Assembly: GCF_013087515.1 (NCBI RefSeq)
Contig: NZ_JABFCN010000010.1
Span: 1-64,000, forward strand
Source of the DNA: Rhizobium sophorae
Lineage (GTDB): Bacteria; Pseudomonadota; Alphaproteobacteria; Rhizobiales; Rhizobiaceae
Direction of reading: 5' to 3'
DNA length: 64,000 nucleotides
The position numbers and the translations under genes are program-made. This document shows, in pieces, positions 1-6,930 of this stretch (its first letter is position 1; every line of letters begins with the position of its first letter). The notes under the pieces are model-generated. The model was not told where the DNA came from and searched no databases. It saw only the letters and a list, made by a program, of their open reading frames with translations.

Positions 1-80
1 CATCACTCTTGAAAATGGTCTGGGTGATCGCGCCGCGATTACCCCATGTTTTGCGATAAAGACATGCGGAAAAGCAAAGA

Positions 81-126
81 CCTAAAGCGTGGCAAGCGAA
101 TCCGAAGGATCGCGACGCGCTTTAGG
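81..126. repeat. Rhizobiaceae-type dispersed palindromic repeat
   Basis: An imperfect inverted repeat whose ends are CCTAAAGCG and CGCTTTAGG with inner arms GCGA..TCC / GGATCGC. From memory, sequences of this type (AAAGCG..GATC..CGCTTT) recur between genes in Rhizobium, Agrobacterium and Sinorhizobium. It lies downstream of the response regulator gene that ends at 207 and could act as an RNA hairpin there. The rest of 1-206 shows no convincing gene. An ATG reading leftward at 3-1 could be the start of a gene beyond the edge but cannot be judged from three bases. Confidence 0.55.
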
Positions 127-206
127 ATATAGTGTGGCGACCGAAATCGCTTGCACGCGGCATCACGCTCCAGCGATGCCAATATCGGCGGAAAGAGATC
201 TGCTTG

Positions 207-569
207 TCAGGCGGCGATCGCGCGGTTTCCGAAAACGGCGGTCAGGATCTTGCGATCGAACGGCTTCAGCAGGAAGTCGGTGGCACCGGCCCGTTTGCCC
301 GCCATCAGTTTCTTCAGATCCGCCTCGACGACGCAGTAATAGATCTTGACCTCCTTGCCGCCGTCCATGGCACGGATGGCAGCGATGAGGTCGAGGGCGC
401 CTTCCATGCCGGAATCGACGATCAGATATTCCGGCAGCTCCGCCTGGCAGCGCTGCAGCGCCTCGCCGGCGTTGGAGGCCTCGCTGACGAGAAAGTCGAG
501 TTCGGAGAGAATGCGCTTGCCGACCTTGCGGACGATGTCCGAATTATCGGTGATCATGAACCTTTGCAT
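207..569 (-). CDS. single-domain response regulator (atypical receiver)
   Basis: A 120-residue stand-alone CheY-like receiver with no output domain. Visible features are the acidic residue D8 (followed by N9 instead of a second acid), the phospho-acceptor D52 in LIVDSGM and the conserved lysine K102 in LLKPF. The switch Thr/Ser after strand 4 seems to be replaced by Val80 (YYCVVEAD), so its output may differ from classical receivers. The start is supported by AGGAG seven bases upstream. It lies 120 bp downstream of chpT on the same strand, so it may be a phosphorylation partner of ChpT or otherwise part of the CtrA phosphorelay; that is inference. It does not look like canonical CpdR or DivK, so no symbol is given. 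Confidence 0.8.
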   Translation of the reverse strand: MQRFMITDNSDIVRKVGKRILSELDFLVSEASNAGEALQRCQAELPEYLIVDSGMEGALDLIAAIRAMDGGKEVKIYYCVVEADLKKLMAGKRAGATDFLLKPFDRKILTAVFGNRAIAA

Positions 570-689
570 GGCCGCTCCTTTGCCCCCGCATTCGTCGCAG
601 CAAGAGGCCTCTTACAACCCTGGAGAATAGGTCCATCAGGCTAACGAATCGTTACCGGACGGGGCGCCGACACAGGTCCGCGCTCGAAA

Positions 690-1337
690 TCAGGCTGCCG
701 CAGCCACTGCCGTGAACACCAGTTCGTCGGCGCTGGCGCTATGATCAAGCGTCATTCCGCACTCCTGCGCCAGAAGCACGGTGTAATAGGGCTGGATCGA
801 ATGGGCATCGATCGCCTCCTCGATAGTGCCGGTCGATATCTCGACGAACTTCGGCGGCAAGCGCATCAGTTTGCCTTTGGCCGTGAGCTTGAACTTCGCA
901 TCAAACTCGGGATTTTCGAGTGTTACCTCGAGCACGCCGCCGCGCGGAATGGCGGAATAGGCAACGAGGAAGAGATTGAGCAGCAGCTTGACGCGGTTCT
1001 TGGCGACGATAGCGCGCGGTCCGTTCCAGATCACCTCGGTCTTCTTCTCGGCGACGGCGAAATCCTTGGCTGCACGCTCGGCCTCACCGGTGTCGATCGA
1101 GGCGCCGACGGAACCCGACGCGCCGAAGGCGAGACGTGCGAATTTCAGGCGGACGGAAGCGTTGAGCGCGCTGGTGCGGATCAGGTCCATCGCATCTGAA
1201 TCGGCGCCGCCTTCATCCAGGAGTTCCAGTCCGTTATTGATCGCGCCGACCGGCGAGATGACATCGTGGCAAACGCGGCTGCAAAGAAGCGCGGCCAGGT
1301 CCGGGCCGGACAGGGTGAGATTGGGGTTCTTGGACAT
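690..1337 (-). CDS. chpT: histidine phosphotransferase ChpT
   Basis: A protein of about 215 residues that matches the alphaproteobacterial ChpT family, the cytoplasmic phosphotransferase that passes phosphate from the CckA kinase to CtrA and CpdR. The H-box (RVCHDVISPVGAI, H24) sits in the N-terminal helical hairpin, and the rest resembles a degenerate ATPase-like domain that does not bind ATP in known ChpT. The frame is open further upstream, but ATG ATG at 1340/1337 is preceded by AGGAG. The second ATG gives the better spacing and a normal family length. A receiver gene follows on the same strand and eipA diverges from it, with a possible CtrA box between. Confidence 0.9.
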   Translation of the reverse strand: MSKNPNLTLSGPDLAALLCSRVCHDVISPVGAINNGLELLDEGGADSDAMDLIRTSALNASVRLKFARLAFGASGSVGASIDTGEAERAAKDFAVAEKKTEVIWNGPRAIVAKNRVKLLLNLFLVAYSAIPRGGVLEVTLENPEFDAKFKLTAKGKLMRLPPKFVEISTGTIEEAIDAHSIQPYYTVLLAQECGMTLDHSASADELVFTAVAAAA

Positions 1338-1442
1338 CATTGTCTCCTGATGGGCGGCAATTTCATTGCGCCCGGAATATGCTTCATCAAAATTGCGCGA
1401 AGTTTGCGATCGTACTCGGTGCCATAATGACACCATATTTGG

Positions 1443-1457
1443 TAAACCGATTGTTAA
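1443..1457 (+). promoter_or_regulatory. candidate CtrA-binding box
   Basis: TAAACCGATTGTTAA matches the alphaproteobacterial CtrA consensus TTAA-N7-TTAA (often TTAACC-N5-TTAA) at all but one consensus base. It lies in the divergent chpT-eipA intergenic region, 75 bp before the eipA start and about 105 bp before chpT. Regulation of eipA by CtrA is known in Brucella; its transfer to this organism is inference. Confidence 0.5.
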
Positions 1458-1531
1458 GATCATCGGCGCAAAATGCACCAATCGCCGCGAGCGGTTGCCC
1501 GCTCTCAGCCAAACGACGAACGGATGACACC

Positions 1532-2119
1532 ATGCGCCCTCGATTTCCGCACCGATTCATCGGCTTCTGCAGGTTACTTTCGGCCCTCATCTTCTCCTCG
1601 CTGATGGTTGCCGGCCCGGCCGCCGCCCAAGACAACGGTCAGTACACGATGCAGGAAATCGTCGACGCCGGCCACTCCTTCTTCGGCTCTGCCAGCGGCG
1701 GACTTGCCAAGGTCGTCGAGAGTGCCTTCCAGAAATACGGTCTGCCGAACGGCTATATCCTCGGGCAGGAAGGCGGCGGCGCCTTCATCGCCGGCCTTAC
1801 CTATGGCGAAGGCCAGCTGAACACCAAGAACGCCGGCGAACATAACCTCTACTGGCAGGGGCCTTCGCTCGGCCTCGATTACGGCGGCCAGGGCTCGCGC
1901 GTGATGATGTTGGTCTACGACCTGCCCTCCGTCAACGGCATCTATGCCCGCTTCGGCGGCGTCAGCGGCTCGGCCTATGTGATCGCCGGCTTCGGCATGA
2001 CGCTGCTCAAGAACAACGACGTGCTGGTCGTGCCGATCCGCACCGGCGTCGGTGCTCGCCTCGGCGTCAATGTCGGCTATCTCAAGATCACCCAGGCGCC
2101 GACCTGGAACCCCTTCTGA
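1532..2119 (+). CDS. eipA: periplasmic envelope-integrity protein, EipA/DUF1134 family
   Basis: A 195-residue exported protein of the DUF1134 family. Residues 1 to about 32 form a signal peptide (basic start, hydrophobic core LLSALIFSSLMVAG, cleavage after PAAA). The mature part is a compact domain rich in Gly and beta-strand-like stretches (GGGAFIAGLTYGEG, RFGGVSGSAYVIAGFG). In Brucella abortus the family member EipA is periplasmic and needed for envelope stress resistance. The reading frame is open from 1340, but the ATG at 1532 begins the signal peptide. The gene diverges from chpT, as in Brucella from memory, and may be CtrA-controlled through the box at 1443-1457. Confidence 0.85.
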   Translation: MRPRFPHRFIGFCRLLSALIFSSLMVAGPAAAQDNGQYTMQEIVDAGHSFFGSASGGLAKVVESAFQKYGLPNGYILGQEGGGAFIAGLTYGEGQLNTKNAGEHNLYWQGPSLGLDYGGQGSRVMMLVYDLPSVNGIYARFGGVSGSAYVIAGFGMTLLKNNDVLVVPIRTGVGARLGVNVGYLKITQAPTWNPF

Positions 2120-2235
2120 GGCCGCAAAGCCGCCGGAATCTGCCGCCGTCCCCACCGGCGGCCTTGCCATGCGCGTCACGCGTGCTTAATCATCGCGGCT
2201 GACCTCGTATCAACCTTCTTACCGATGGCCACGCC

Positions 2236-3399
2236 GTGATCGAATATGCTCTCTTGTTCGGATTGGGCTTCCTGACCGCGGCCTTCCTCGTCTTTCTGGT
2301 CTCGCCCGCCGTTCACCGCCGCATTGTCTGGTATACCGAGAACCGGCTGAAAGCGACGATGCCGCTGAGCCCGCAGGAGGTTCGCGCCCAGAAAGACATG
2401 GTGCGCGCGCTCTATGCCGCCGAAAACGCCCGCACCACCCAGGACCTTCTGCGTGAGCGCGAGAAGTCCCTGTCGTTCCAGCTTCGCCACGACGCCCTCG
2501 CCGTCGATGCCGGCAGGCTTGCCGCCGAGATCGGCGAACTGCAGGCCCAGATCGGCGAGATGCATATCGAGGCGGCCGACCAGCGCTCGCATCTGCGCAA
2601 GGACGAGAACTACATCAGCCAGTTGAAGACCAATCTGCATATTGCCGAGCAGTCCGCTGCCAACAAGGAGAGCGAACTGGCGGCGATGCGGACGCGGCTG
2701 AGCAAGCTCGGTGAACAGGCCGATGGGCTGAGAATAGACCTGGCCGCGCGCGAGACCGAGGCGGAGAGCCTGAAATTCCGTGTCAACGCGCTGCGCGACG
2801 AACGCGACACACTGCGCCAGGACGTCAGCCTGCTGCAGAAGCGCGCCAAGGATGCCGAACAGAAACTGACGCAGCAGCAGCATATGGTGATCCGCCTGGA
2901 GGATAAGGCCGCCCGCGAGAGCGCAGCCGCCACAGAAAAGGAAAACCTGGTCGCTCGCCGCCAGCAGGAGATCGTCAAGTTGAAGGAGCAGTTGAAGGCC
3001 GCCAACGCCGAGATCCGCAAGGTCAACCGGGTGCTGCGCGACGCCGGCCTTGCCGGGATGGTCGCGGAGCTACCGGCGGAAATGACGGCCGAAGACATGA
3101 CCGCGTCCGCGCTCGACACCGCCATCGTCACGGCTGAAATCGGCGAAGATGTCCGCAAACGCAGCGCCGCCCTGGCCGAGCGCCTGCAAAAGACAAAAGC
3201 CGTAGCCGGACGAGATGGTGCGATCCGCGAGGAGATCGCCTCGATCGCCGCCAATATGGTGGCGCTGACCGCCCTGAACGAGGGTCCCTCCTCGCCGATC
3301 CGCACGCTGCTCGTCGAAGCTGCGGAAAAGAACCCGAACGATCGTGTCAGCCTTGCCGACAGGGTAACCGCGATCCTCGCCGATCCCCCGCGCGCCTGA
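2236..3399 (+). CDS. membrane-anchored coiled-coil protein, function unknown
   Basis: A 387-residue protein with one N-terminal membrane helix (residues about 4-24, LLFGLGFLTAAFLVFLVSP), then a short basic stretch and long heptad-like helices (about residues 50-270) rich in Glu, Lys, Gln, Ala and Leu. The C-terminal 110 residues are less regular. The predicted form is an inner-membrane anchor with a cytoplasmic coiled coil. The likely start is GTG. Proteins of this shape are conserved in Rhizobiales without an assigned role; they resemble structural or scaffolding proteins rather than enzymes. The gene stands alone, convergent with the methyltransferase gene that follows. Confidence 0.75.
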   Translation: MIEYALLFGLGFLTAAFLVFLVSPAVHRRIVWYTENRLKATMPLSPQEVRAQKDMVRALYAAENARTTQDLLREREKSLSFQLRHDALAVDAGRLAAEIGELQAQIGEMHIEAADQRSHLRKDENYISQLKTNLHIAEQSAANKESELAAMRTRLSKLGEQADGLRIDLAARETEAESLKFRVNALRDERDTLRQDVSLLQKRAKDAEQKLTQQQHMVIRLEDKAARESAAATEKENLVARRQQEIVKLKEQLKAANAEIRKVNRVLRDAGLAGMVAELPAEMTAEDMTASALDTAIVTAEIGEDVRKRSAALAERLQKTKAVAGRDGAIREEIASIAANMVALTALNEGPSSPIRTLLVEAAEKNPNDRVSLADRVTAILADPPRA

Positions 3400-3422
3400 T
3401 AGGACGCGCGAGAGGATGTGCG

Positions 3423-4247
3423 TTAGACCCGGCCCATTGCGGAAGCCATGGAAAACAGCGCGATCCCCGTCGCCGTCGCGGCATTTAGGCTATCGAGTTC
3501 CTCCGACTGTGGAATGCGCGCGCTCTGGAACCGCGCAAGCAGCGCCTCCGGCAACCCCTCGCCTTCGGTACCGACGACGAGCGCCATGCGCGTCGAGACC
3601 GGAATGGCGCGGATATCGGTCTTGCCGTGCGGTGAAAGCGTCCAGATGGTAAAACCCCGTTCGGCAAGCGCCACGAGGACATCGAGCGCCTTGCCGCCAC
3701 GGCGGTGCGGAACGCTCAGCACCGAACCGACCGAGACACGCAGCGCCTTGCGGTAGAGTGGATCACAGGAGGTTTCGTCGAGCAGCACAGCATCCGCCCG
3801 GAAGGCGGCCGCATTGCGGAACATCGAGCCGGCATTGTCGTGATTGGAAATGCCGCAGCCGACGAGCACCAGCGCCCGTTCCGGCAGCGCGTCGAGAAGC
3901 GCCGCCTCCTCGCGGTCCAGTCGCCGGCCGAGCGCGAGAACGCCCCGATGCAGATGAAAACCGACGACGCCATCGAGCACATCCGCCCCGGCGACATAGA
4001 CCGGCACATCGGCCGGAAACCGCTCCAGGATGGGCAGCACGCCCTCGACGCGGTTGCGCAGCAGCAGGATCTTTTCGGCGAAAAAGCCGCGGCCTGCCGC
4101 ATGCGCCTCGGCGAGCATGCGCAGCACGACCGTGCCTTCGGCGATGAAGCGGTTCTCTCGGCCTGTCAGGTCGCGCTCGCGGATCTCGCGGAATTCAGCG
4201 ACGCGCGGATCGTCGGCGCTGTCGATGTCGATCGGGACGGCAGCCAT
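3423..4247 (-). CDS. TrmH/SpoU-family RNA 2'-O-methyltransferase
   Basis: A 274-residue SPOUT methyltransferase predicted to methylate the 2'-OH of a tRNA or rRNA nucleotide with S-adenosylmethionine. All three family motifs are visible: NHDNAGSMFRNAAAF (motif 1 with the catalytic Arg), VVGTEGEGL (motif 2) and IPQSEELDSLNAATATGIAL (motif 3). The N-terminal 100 residues form the substrate-binding domain seen in RlmB/TrmH-type enzymes. ATG at 4247 was chosen because the open frame further upstream overlaps another gene and looks non-coding. The start lies 7 bases from the stop of the upstream same-strand DUF6476-like gene, so the two are probably co-transcribed. The exact RNA target cannot be told. 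Confidence 0.87.
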   Translation of the reverse strand: MAAVPIDIDSADDPRVAEFREIRERDLTGRENRFIAEGTVVLRMLAEAHAAGRGFFAEKILLLRNRVEGVLPILERFPADVPVYVAGADVLDGVVGFHLHRGVLALGRRLDREEAALLDALPERALVLVGCGISNHDNAGSMFRNAAAFRADAVLLDETSCDPLYRKALRVSVGSVLSVPHRRGGKALDVLVALAERGFTIWTLSPHGKTDIRAIPVSTRMALVVGTEGEGLPEALLARFQSARIPQSEELDSLNAATATGIALFSMASAMGRV

Positions 4248-4254
4248 GCCGGCC

Positions 4255-4641
4255 TCAATTGCCCGTAACAGTGACGTCGGCGACGGTGCGGCCGGTCCTG
4301 AGATCGTAGACCAGCGCTTTGTTCTTGCCCTCGACCGTTTCGCCGTAGAACAGGATCTGCCCAGCCGAAAACGATGTGGACTGCACCTTGAAGCCGAGCG
4401 GCAGGGAAACGGTTGCCGCAAGCGGCGCATCCGAGGGCACGCCGGAGGCGGTAACAGCGGACGCCGTCTCCTTCGGCTCGCTGTGCATCACCTTGTAGAC
4501 AACCGCGCCGAAGACCGCCATAAGGCTCACGAACATGATGGCGCCGGAAACGATCTGCAGGCGGACCATCTTGCGCCGGACGCTTTCCATCGCCGGATCA
4601 AGGGGCTTCTCTTCCTGGTCGTCTGGCTCGATTGCTGTCAT
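4255..4641 (-). CDS. small single-pass membrane protein, DUF6476-like
   Basis: A 128-residue protein with an acidic and basic cytoplasmic N-terminus, one membrane helix at about residues 29-50 (IVSGAIMFVSLMAVFGAVVYKV) and a predicted periplasmic C-terminal domain of beta-strand character (FYGETVEGKNKALVYDLRTG). It matches the general description of the DUF6476 family, which has no known function. The same frame remains open for another 1 kb upstream, but that is only the antisense shadow of the pseudouridine synthase gene. The ATG at 4641 gives a normal protein and a divergent arrangement with that synthase. It sits directly before the methyltransferase gene. Confidence 0.75.
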   Translation of the reverse strand: MTAIEPDDQEEKPLDPAMESVRRKMVRLQIVSGAIMFVSLMAVFGAVVYKVMHSEPKETASAVTASGVPSDAPLAATVSLPLGFKVQSTSFSAGQILFYGETVEGKNKALVYDLRTGRTVADVTVTGN

Positions 4642-4683
4642 CTGTGCGTCCCGTTCTAAAAAATACGTCGGAGAAGAAGCGTC

Positions 4684-5709
4684 TTGAGCGACCCCTTTAA
4701 ACAAGCAGCCGGCAATAGAAAAGTCCTGACCGCCGATGAAACTGCCGAAGGCCGGTTGGACGCCTGGCTGACGGCGCAGGTCGGCGAGGAATTTTCGCGC
4801 AGCCGCATCAAGGCGCTGATCAAGGACGGCCAGGTTTTTCTGCGCGGCGAACCCATCACCGACCCGCAGCGCAAGGTGCGCACCGGGGACAGTTTCGAGA
4901 TCACGCTGCCCGAGCCGGAAGACCCGACGCCGCAGGGCGAGGACATCCCGCTGGATATTCTCCATGAGGACGACGACGTCATCGTCATCTCCAAACCTTC
5001 CGGTCTCGTCGTCCATCCCGGATCCGGCAACTGGACCGGGACGCTGGTCAACGCGCTGATCCACCATTGCAGCGATACGCTTTCCGGCATTGGCGGCGTG
5101 CGCCGCCCCGGCATCGTCCACCGTCTCGACAAGGACACGACAGGCGTCATGGTCGTCGCCAAGAACGACATTGCCCATCGCCACCTGTCGCTGCAATTTG
5201 CCGACCATGGCCGCACAACCCCGCTTGAGCGGGCCTATCAGGCAGTCGTCTGGGGCCGGCCGCGCTCGCTGTCGGGCACGGTCGACGCGCCGCTCGGCCG
5301 CGCCACCGGCGACCGCACGCGCCGTGCCGTCAAACGCCCCGACAGTCAGGACGCCGACGAGGCGATCACGCATTACCAAGTGATCGAGCGCTTCCATGAG
5401 AAGCCGGACGCAACCGCGCTCGCCTCGCTGGTCGAGTGCCGCCTTGAGACCGGCCGCACCCATCAGATCCGTGTCCACATGGCCCATATCGGCCATCCGC
5501 TGCTCGGCGACACCGTTTACGGCGCCGGCTTCAAGACCAAGGCCAATATCCTGCCTGAAGAGATCCGCAAGGTCGTCAATGGTTTCGGCCGTCAGGCGCT
5601 GCATGCCTTCATGCTGCAGTTCGAGCATCCCCGCACCGGCGAAATCATGCATTTCGAGGTGCCGCTACCGGATGATATGGTCGAATTGGTCGAAGCGCTG
5701 CGGCGATAA
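4684..5709 (+). CDS. RluA/RluD-family pseudouridine synthase
   Basis: A 341-residue enzyme that isomerises uridine to pseudouridine in RNA, probably 23S rRNA. An N-terminal S4 RNA-binding domain (about residues 18-80, RLDAWLTAQVGEEFSRSRIK) is followed by the catalytic domain with the motif GIVHRLDKDTTG, whose Asp is the nucleophile, and the C-terminal motif GRTHQIRVHMAHIGHPLLGD. The length and the S4 domain fit RluC/RluD best; telling them apart needs alignment. The start is probably TTG at 4684. It lies alone on the plus strand before rpoH and diverges from the DUF6476-like gene. Confidence 0.88.
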   Translation: MSDPFKQAAGNRKVLTADETAEGRLDAWLTAQVGEEFSRSRIKALIKDGQVFLRGEPITDPQRKVRTGDSFEITLPEPEDPTPQGEDIPLDILHEDDDVIVISKPSGLVVHPGSGNWTGTLVNALIHHCSDTLSGIGGVRRPGIVHRLDKDTTGVMVVAKNDIAHRHLSLQFADHGRTTPLERAYQAVVWGRPRSLSGTVDAPLGRATGDRTRRAVKRPDSQDADEAITHYQVIERFHEKPDATALASLVECRLETGRTHQIRVHMAHIGHPLLGDTVYGAGFKTKANILPEEIRKVVNGFGRQALHAFMLQFEHPRTGEIMHFEVPLPDDMVELVEALRR

Positions 5710-5899
5710 AGCCGGGCTCCGAATGCCGCCTGCCCAACTCACACCTGCGTGAGCGGCACCTTGAACCGCCGTTTCGCCACACTTATCTGTATATTGACTT
5801 AGTGCGGGCTCGTAGTAGAGCCGCACGTCCCGGTTTGCCTTTTCTAACGCGAGGATGCGTTGCCATCGGGAACCGGAATTCACTTTAGGAGGGTGCACT

Positions 5900-6808
5900 A
5901 TGGCCCGAAATACCTTGCCGTCCATTACCGCCGGTGAAGCCGGTCTCAATCGTTACCTCGACGAAATCCGCAAGTTCCCGATGCTGGAACCGCAGCAGGA
6001 ATACATGCTCGCCAAGCGTTATGCCGAGCATGGTGACCGCGATGCCGCCCACAAGCTCGTCACCAGCCATCTTCGCCTCGTCGCGAAGATCGCGATGGGT
6101 TATCGCGGCTACGGCCTGCCGATCGGCGAAGTCGTCTCCGAAGGCAATGTCGGCCTGATGCAGGCCGTCAAGAAGTTCGATGCCGAGCGCGGCTTCCGCC
6201 TCGCCACCTACGCCATGTGGTGGATCAAGGCTTCGATCCAGGAATATATCCTGCGTTCGTGGTCGCTGGTGAAGATGGGCACGACCGCCAACCAGAAGCG
6301 CCTGTTCTTCAATCTGCGCCGGCTGAAAGGCCGCATCCAGGCAATCGATGATGGCGACCTGAAGCCGGAGCACGTCTCGGAGATCGCCACCAAGCTGAAC
6401 GTCTCGGAGGAGGAGGTCATTTCGATGAACCGCCGCCTCTCCGGCGACGCCTCGCTGAACGCACCGATCAAGGCAGCCGAAGGTGACGGCGGCCAATGGC
6501 AGGATTGGCTGGTGGATGACCATGACAGCCAGGAAGACGTGCTGATCGAACAGGATGAGCTCGACACCCGCCGGCGCATGCTGGCGAAAGCGATGAGCGT
6601 GCTGAACGAACGCGAACGCCGCATCTTCGAGGCTCGCCGTCTCGCCGAGGATCCTGTGACCCTGGAAGACCTTTCGACGGAATTCGACATCAGCCGCGAA
6701 CGCGTTCGCCAGATCGAGGTCCGCGCCTTCGAAAAGGTGCAGGACGCCGTCCGCAAAGAAGCCCTGGAACGCGCCAAGGCCGTCCGGGTCGTCGAAGCCA
6801 CGGCATAA
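5900..6808 (+). CDS. rpoH: heat-shock sigma factor RpoH (sigma-32)
   Basis: A 302-residue group-3 sigma factor. Region 2 contains LRLVAKIAMGYRGYGLPIGE and the -10-melting stretch YAMWWIKASIQEYILRSWSL; the RpoH box QKRLFFNLRRL, which binds core RNA polymerase, is present; region 4 has the helix-turn-helix ISRERVRQIEVRAF. The ATG at 5900 follows AGGAGGG at a good distance and gives the typical rhizobial start MARNTLPS. Rhizobia often carry two rpoH genes; this one looks like the main RpoH1 type, but that is not certain from sequence alone. It is a monocistronic unit ending in a strong terminator, with a leader of about 190 bp upstream. Confidence 0.95.
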   Translation: MARNTLPSITAGEAGLNRYLDEIRKFPMLEPQQEYMLAKRYAEHGDRDAAHKLVTSHLRLVAKIAMGYRGYGLPIGEVVSEGNVGLMQAVKKFDAERGFRLATYAMWWIKASIQEYILRSWSLVKMGTTANQKRLFFNLRRLKGRIQAIDDGDLKPEHVSEIATKLNVSEEEVISMNRRLSGDASLNAPIKAAEGDGGQWQDWLVDDHDSQEDVLIEQDELDTRRRMLAKAMSVLNERERRIFEARRLAEDPVTLEDLSTEFDISRERVRQIEVRAFEKVQDAVRKEALERAKAVRVVEATA

Positions 6809-6832
6809 ACCTGTCGTGTGATATAATTCAAG

Positions 6833-6866
6833 AAGGCGGGTCCTTGCGGCCCGCCTTTTCTTTTTC
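6833..6866 (+). terminator. rho-independent terminator of rpoH
   Basis: A 10-bp stem (AAGGCGGGTC pairing with GGCCCGCCTT, one G-U pair) closes a CTTGC loop and is followed by TTCTTTTTC. It lies 25 bp after the rpoH stop. The next gene is convergent and ends at 6931. Confidence 0.88.
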
Positions 6867-6930
6867 ATTCATCTTTGTCCGCAGCCTCAGCACCGCGCCA
6901 AGATCCGGGAACGCTGACGCTGCCGAACCG

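Noticed and set aside
1..206. Possible start of a leftward gene (for example ctrA) at the left edge
   Set aside because: Only the ATG triplet lies within the window, and no ribosome site is convincing.
4642..5652. Upstream extension of the DUF6476-like gene to a 465-residue protein
   Set aside because: The added part lies antisense to the RluA-family gene and has no recognisable protein features.
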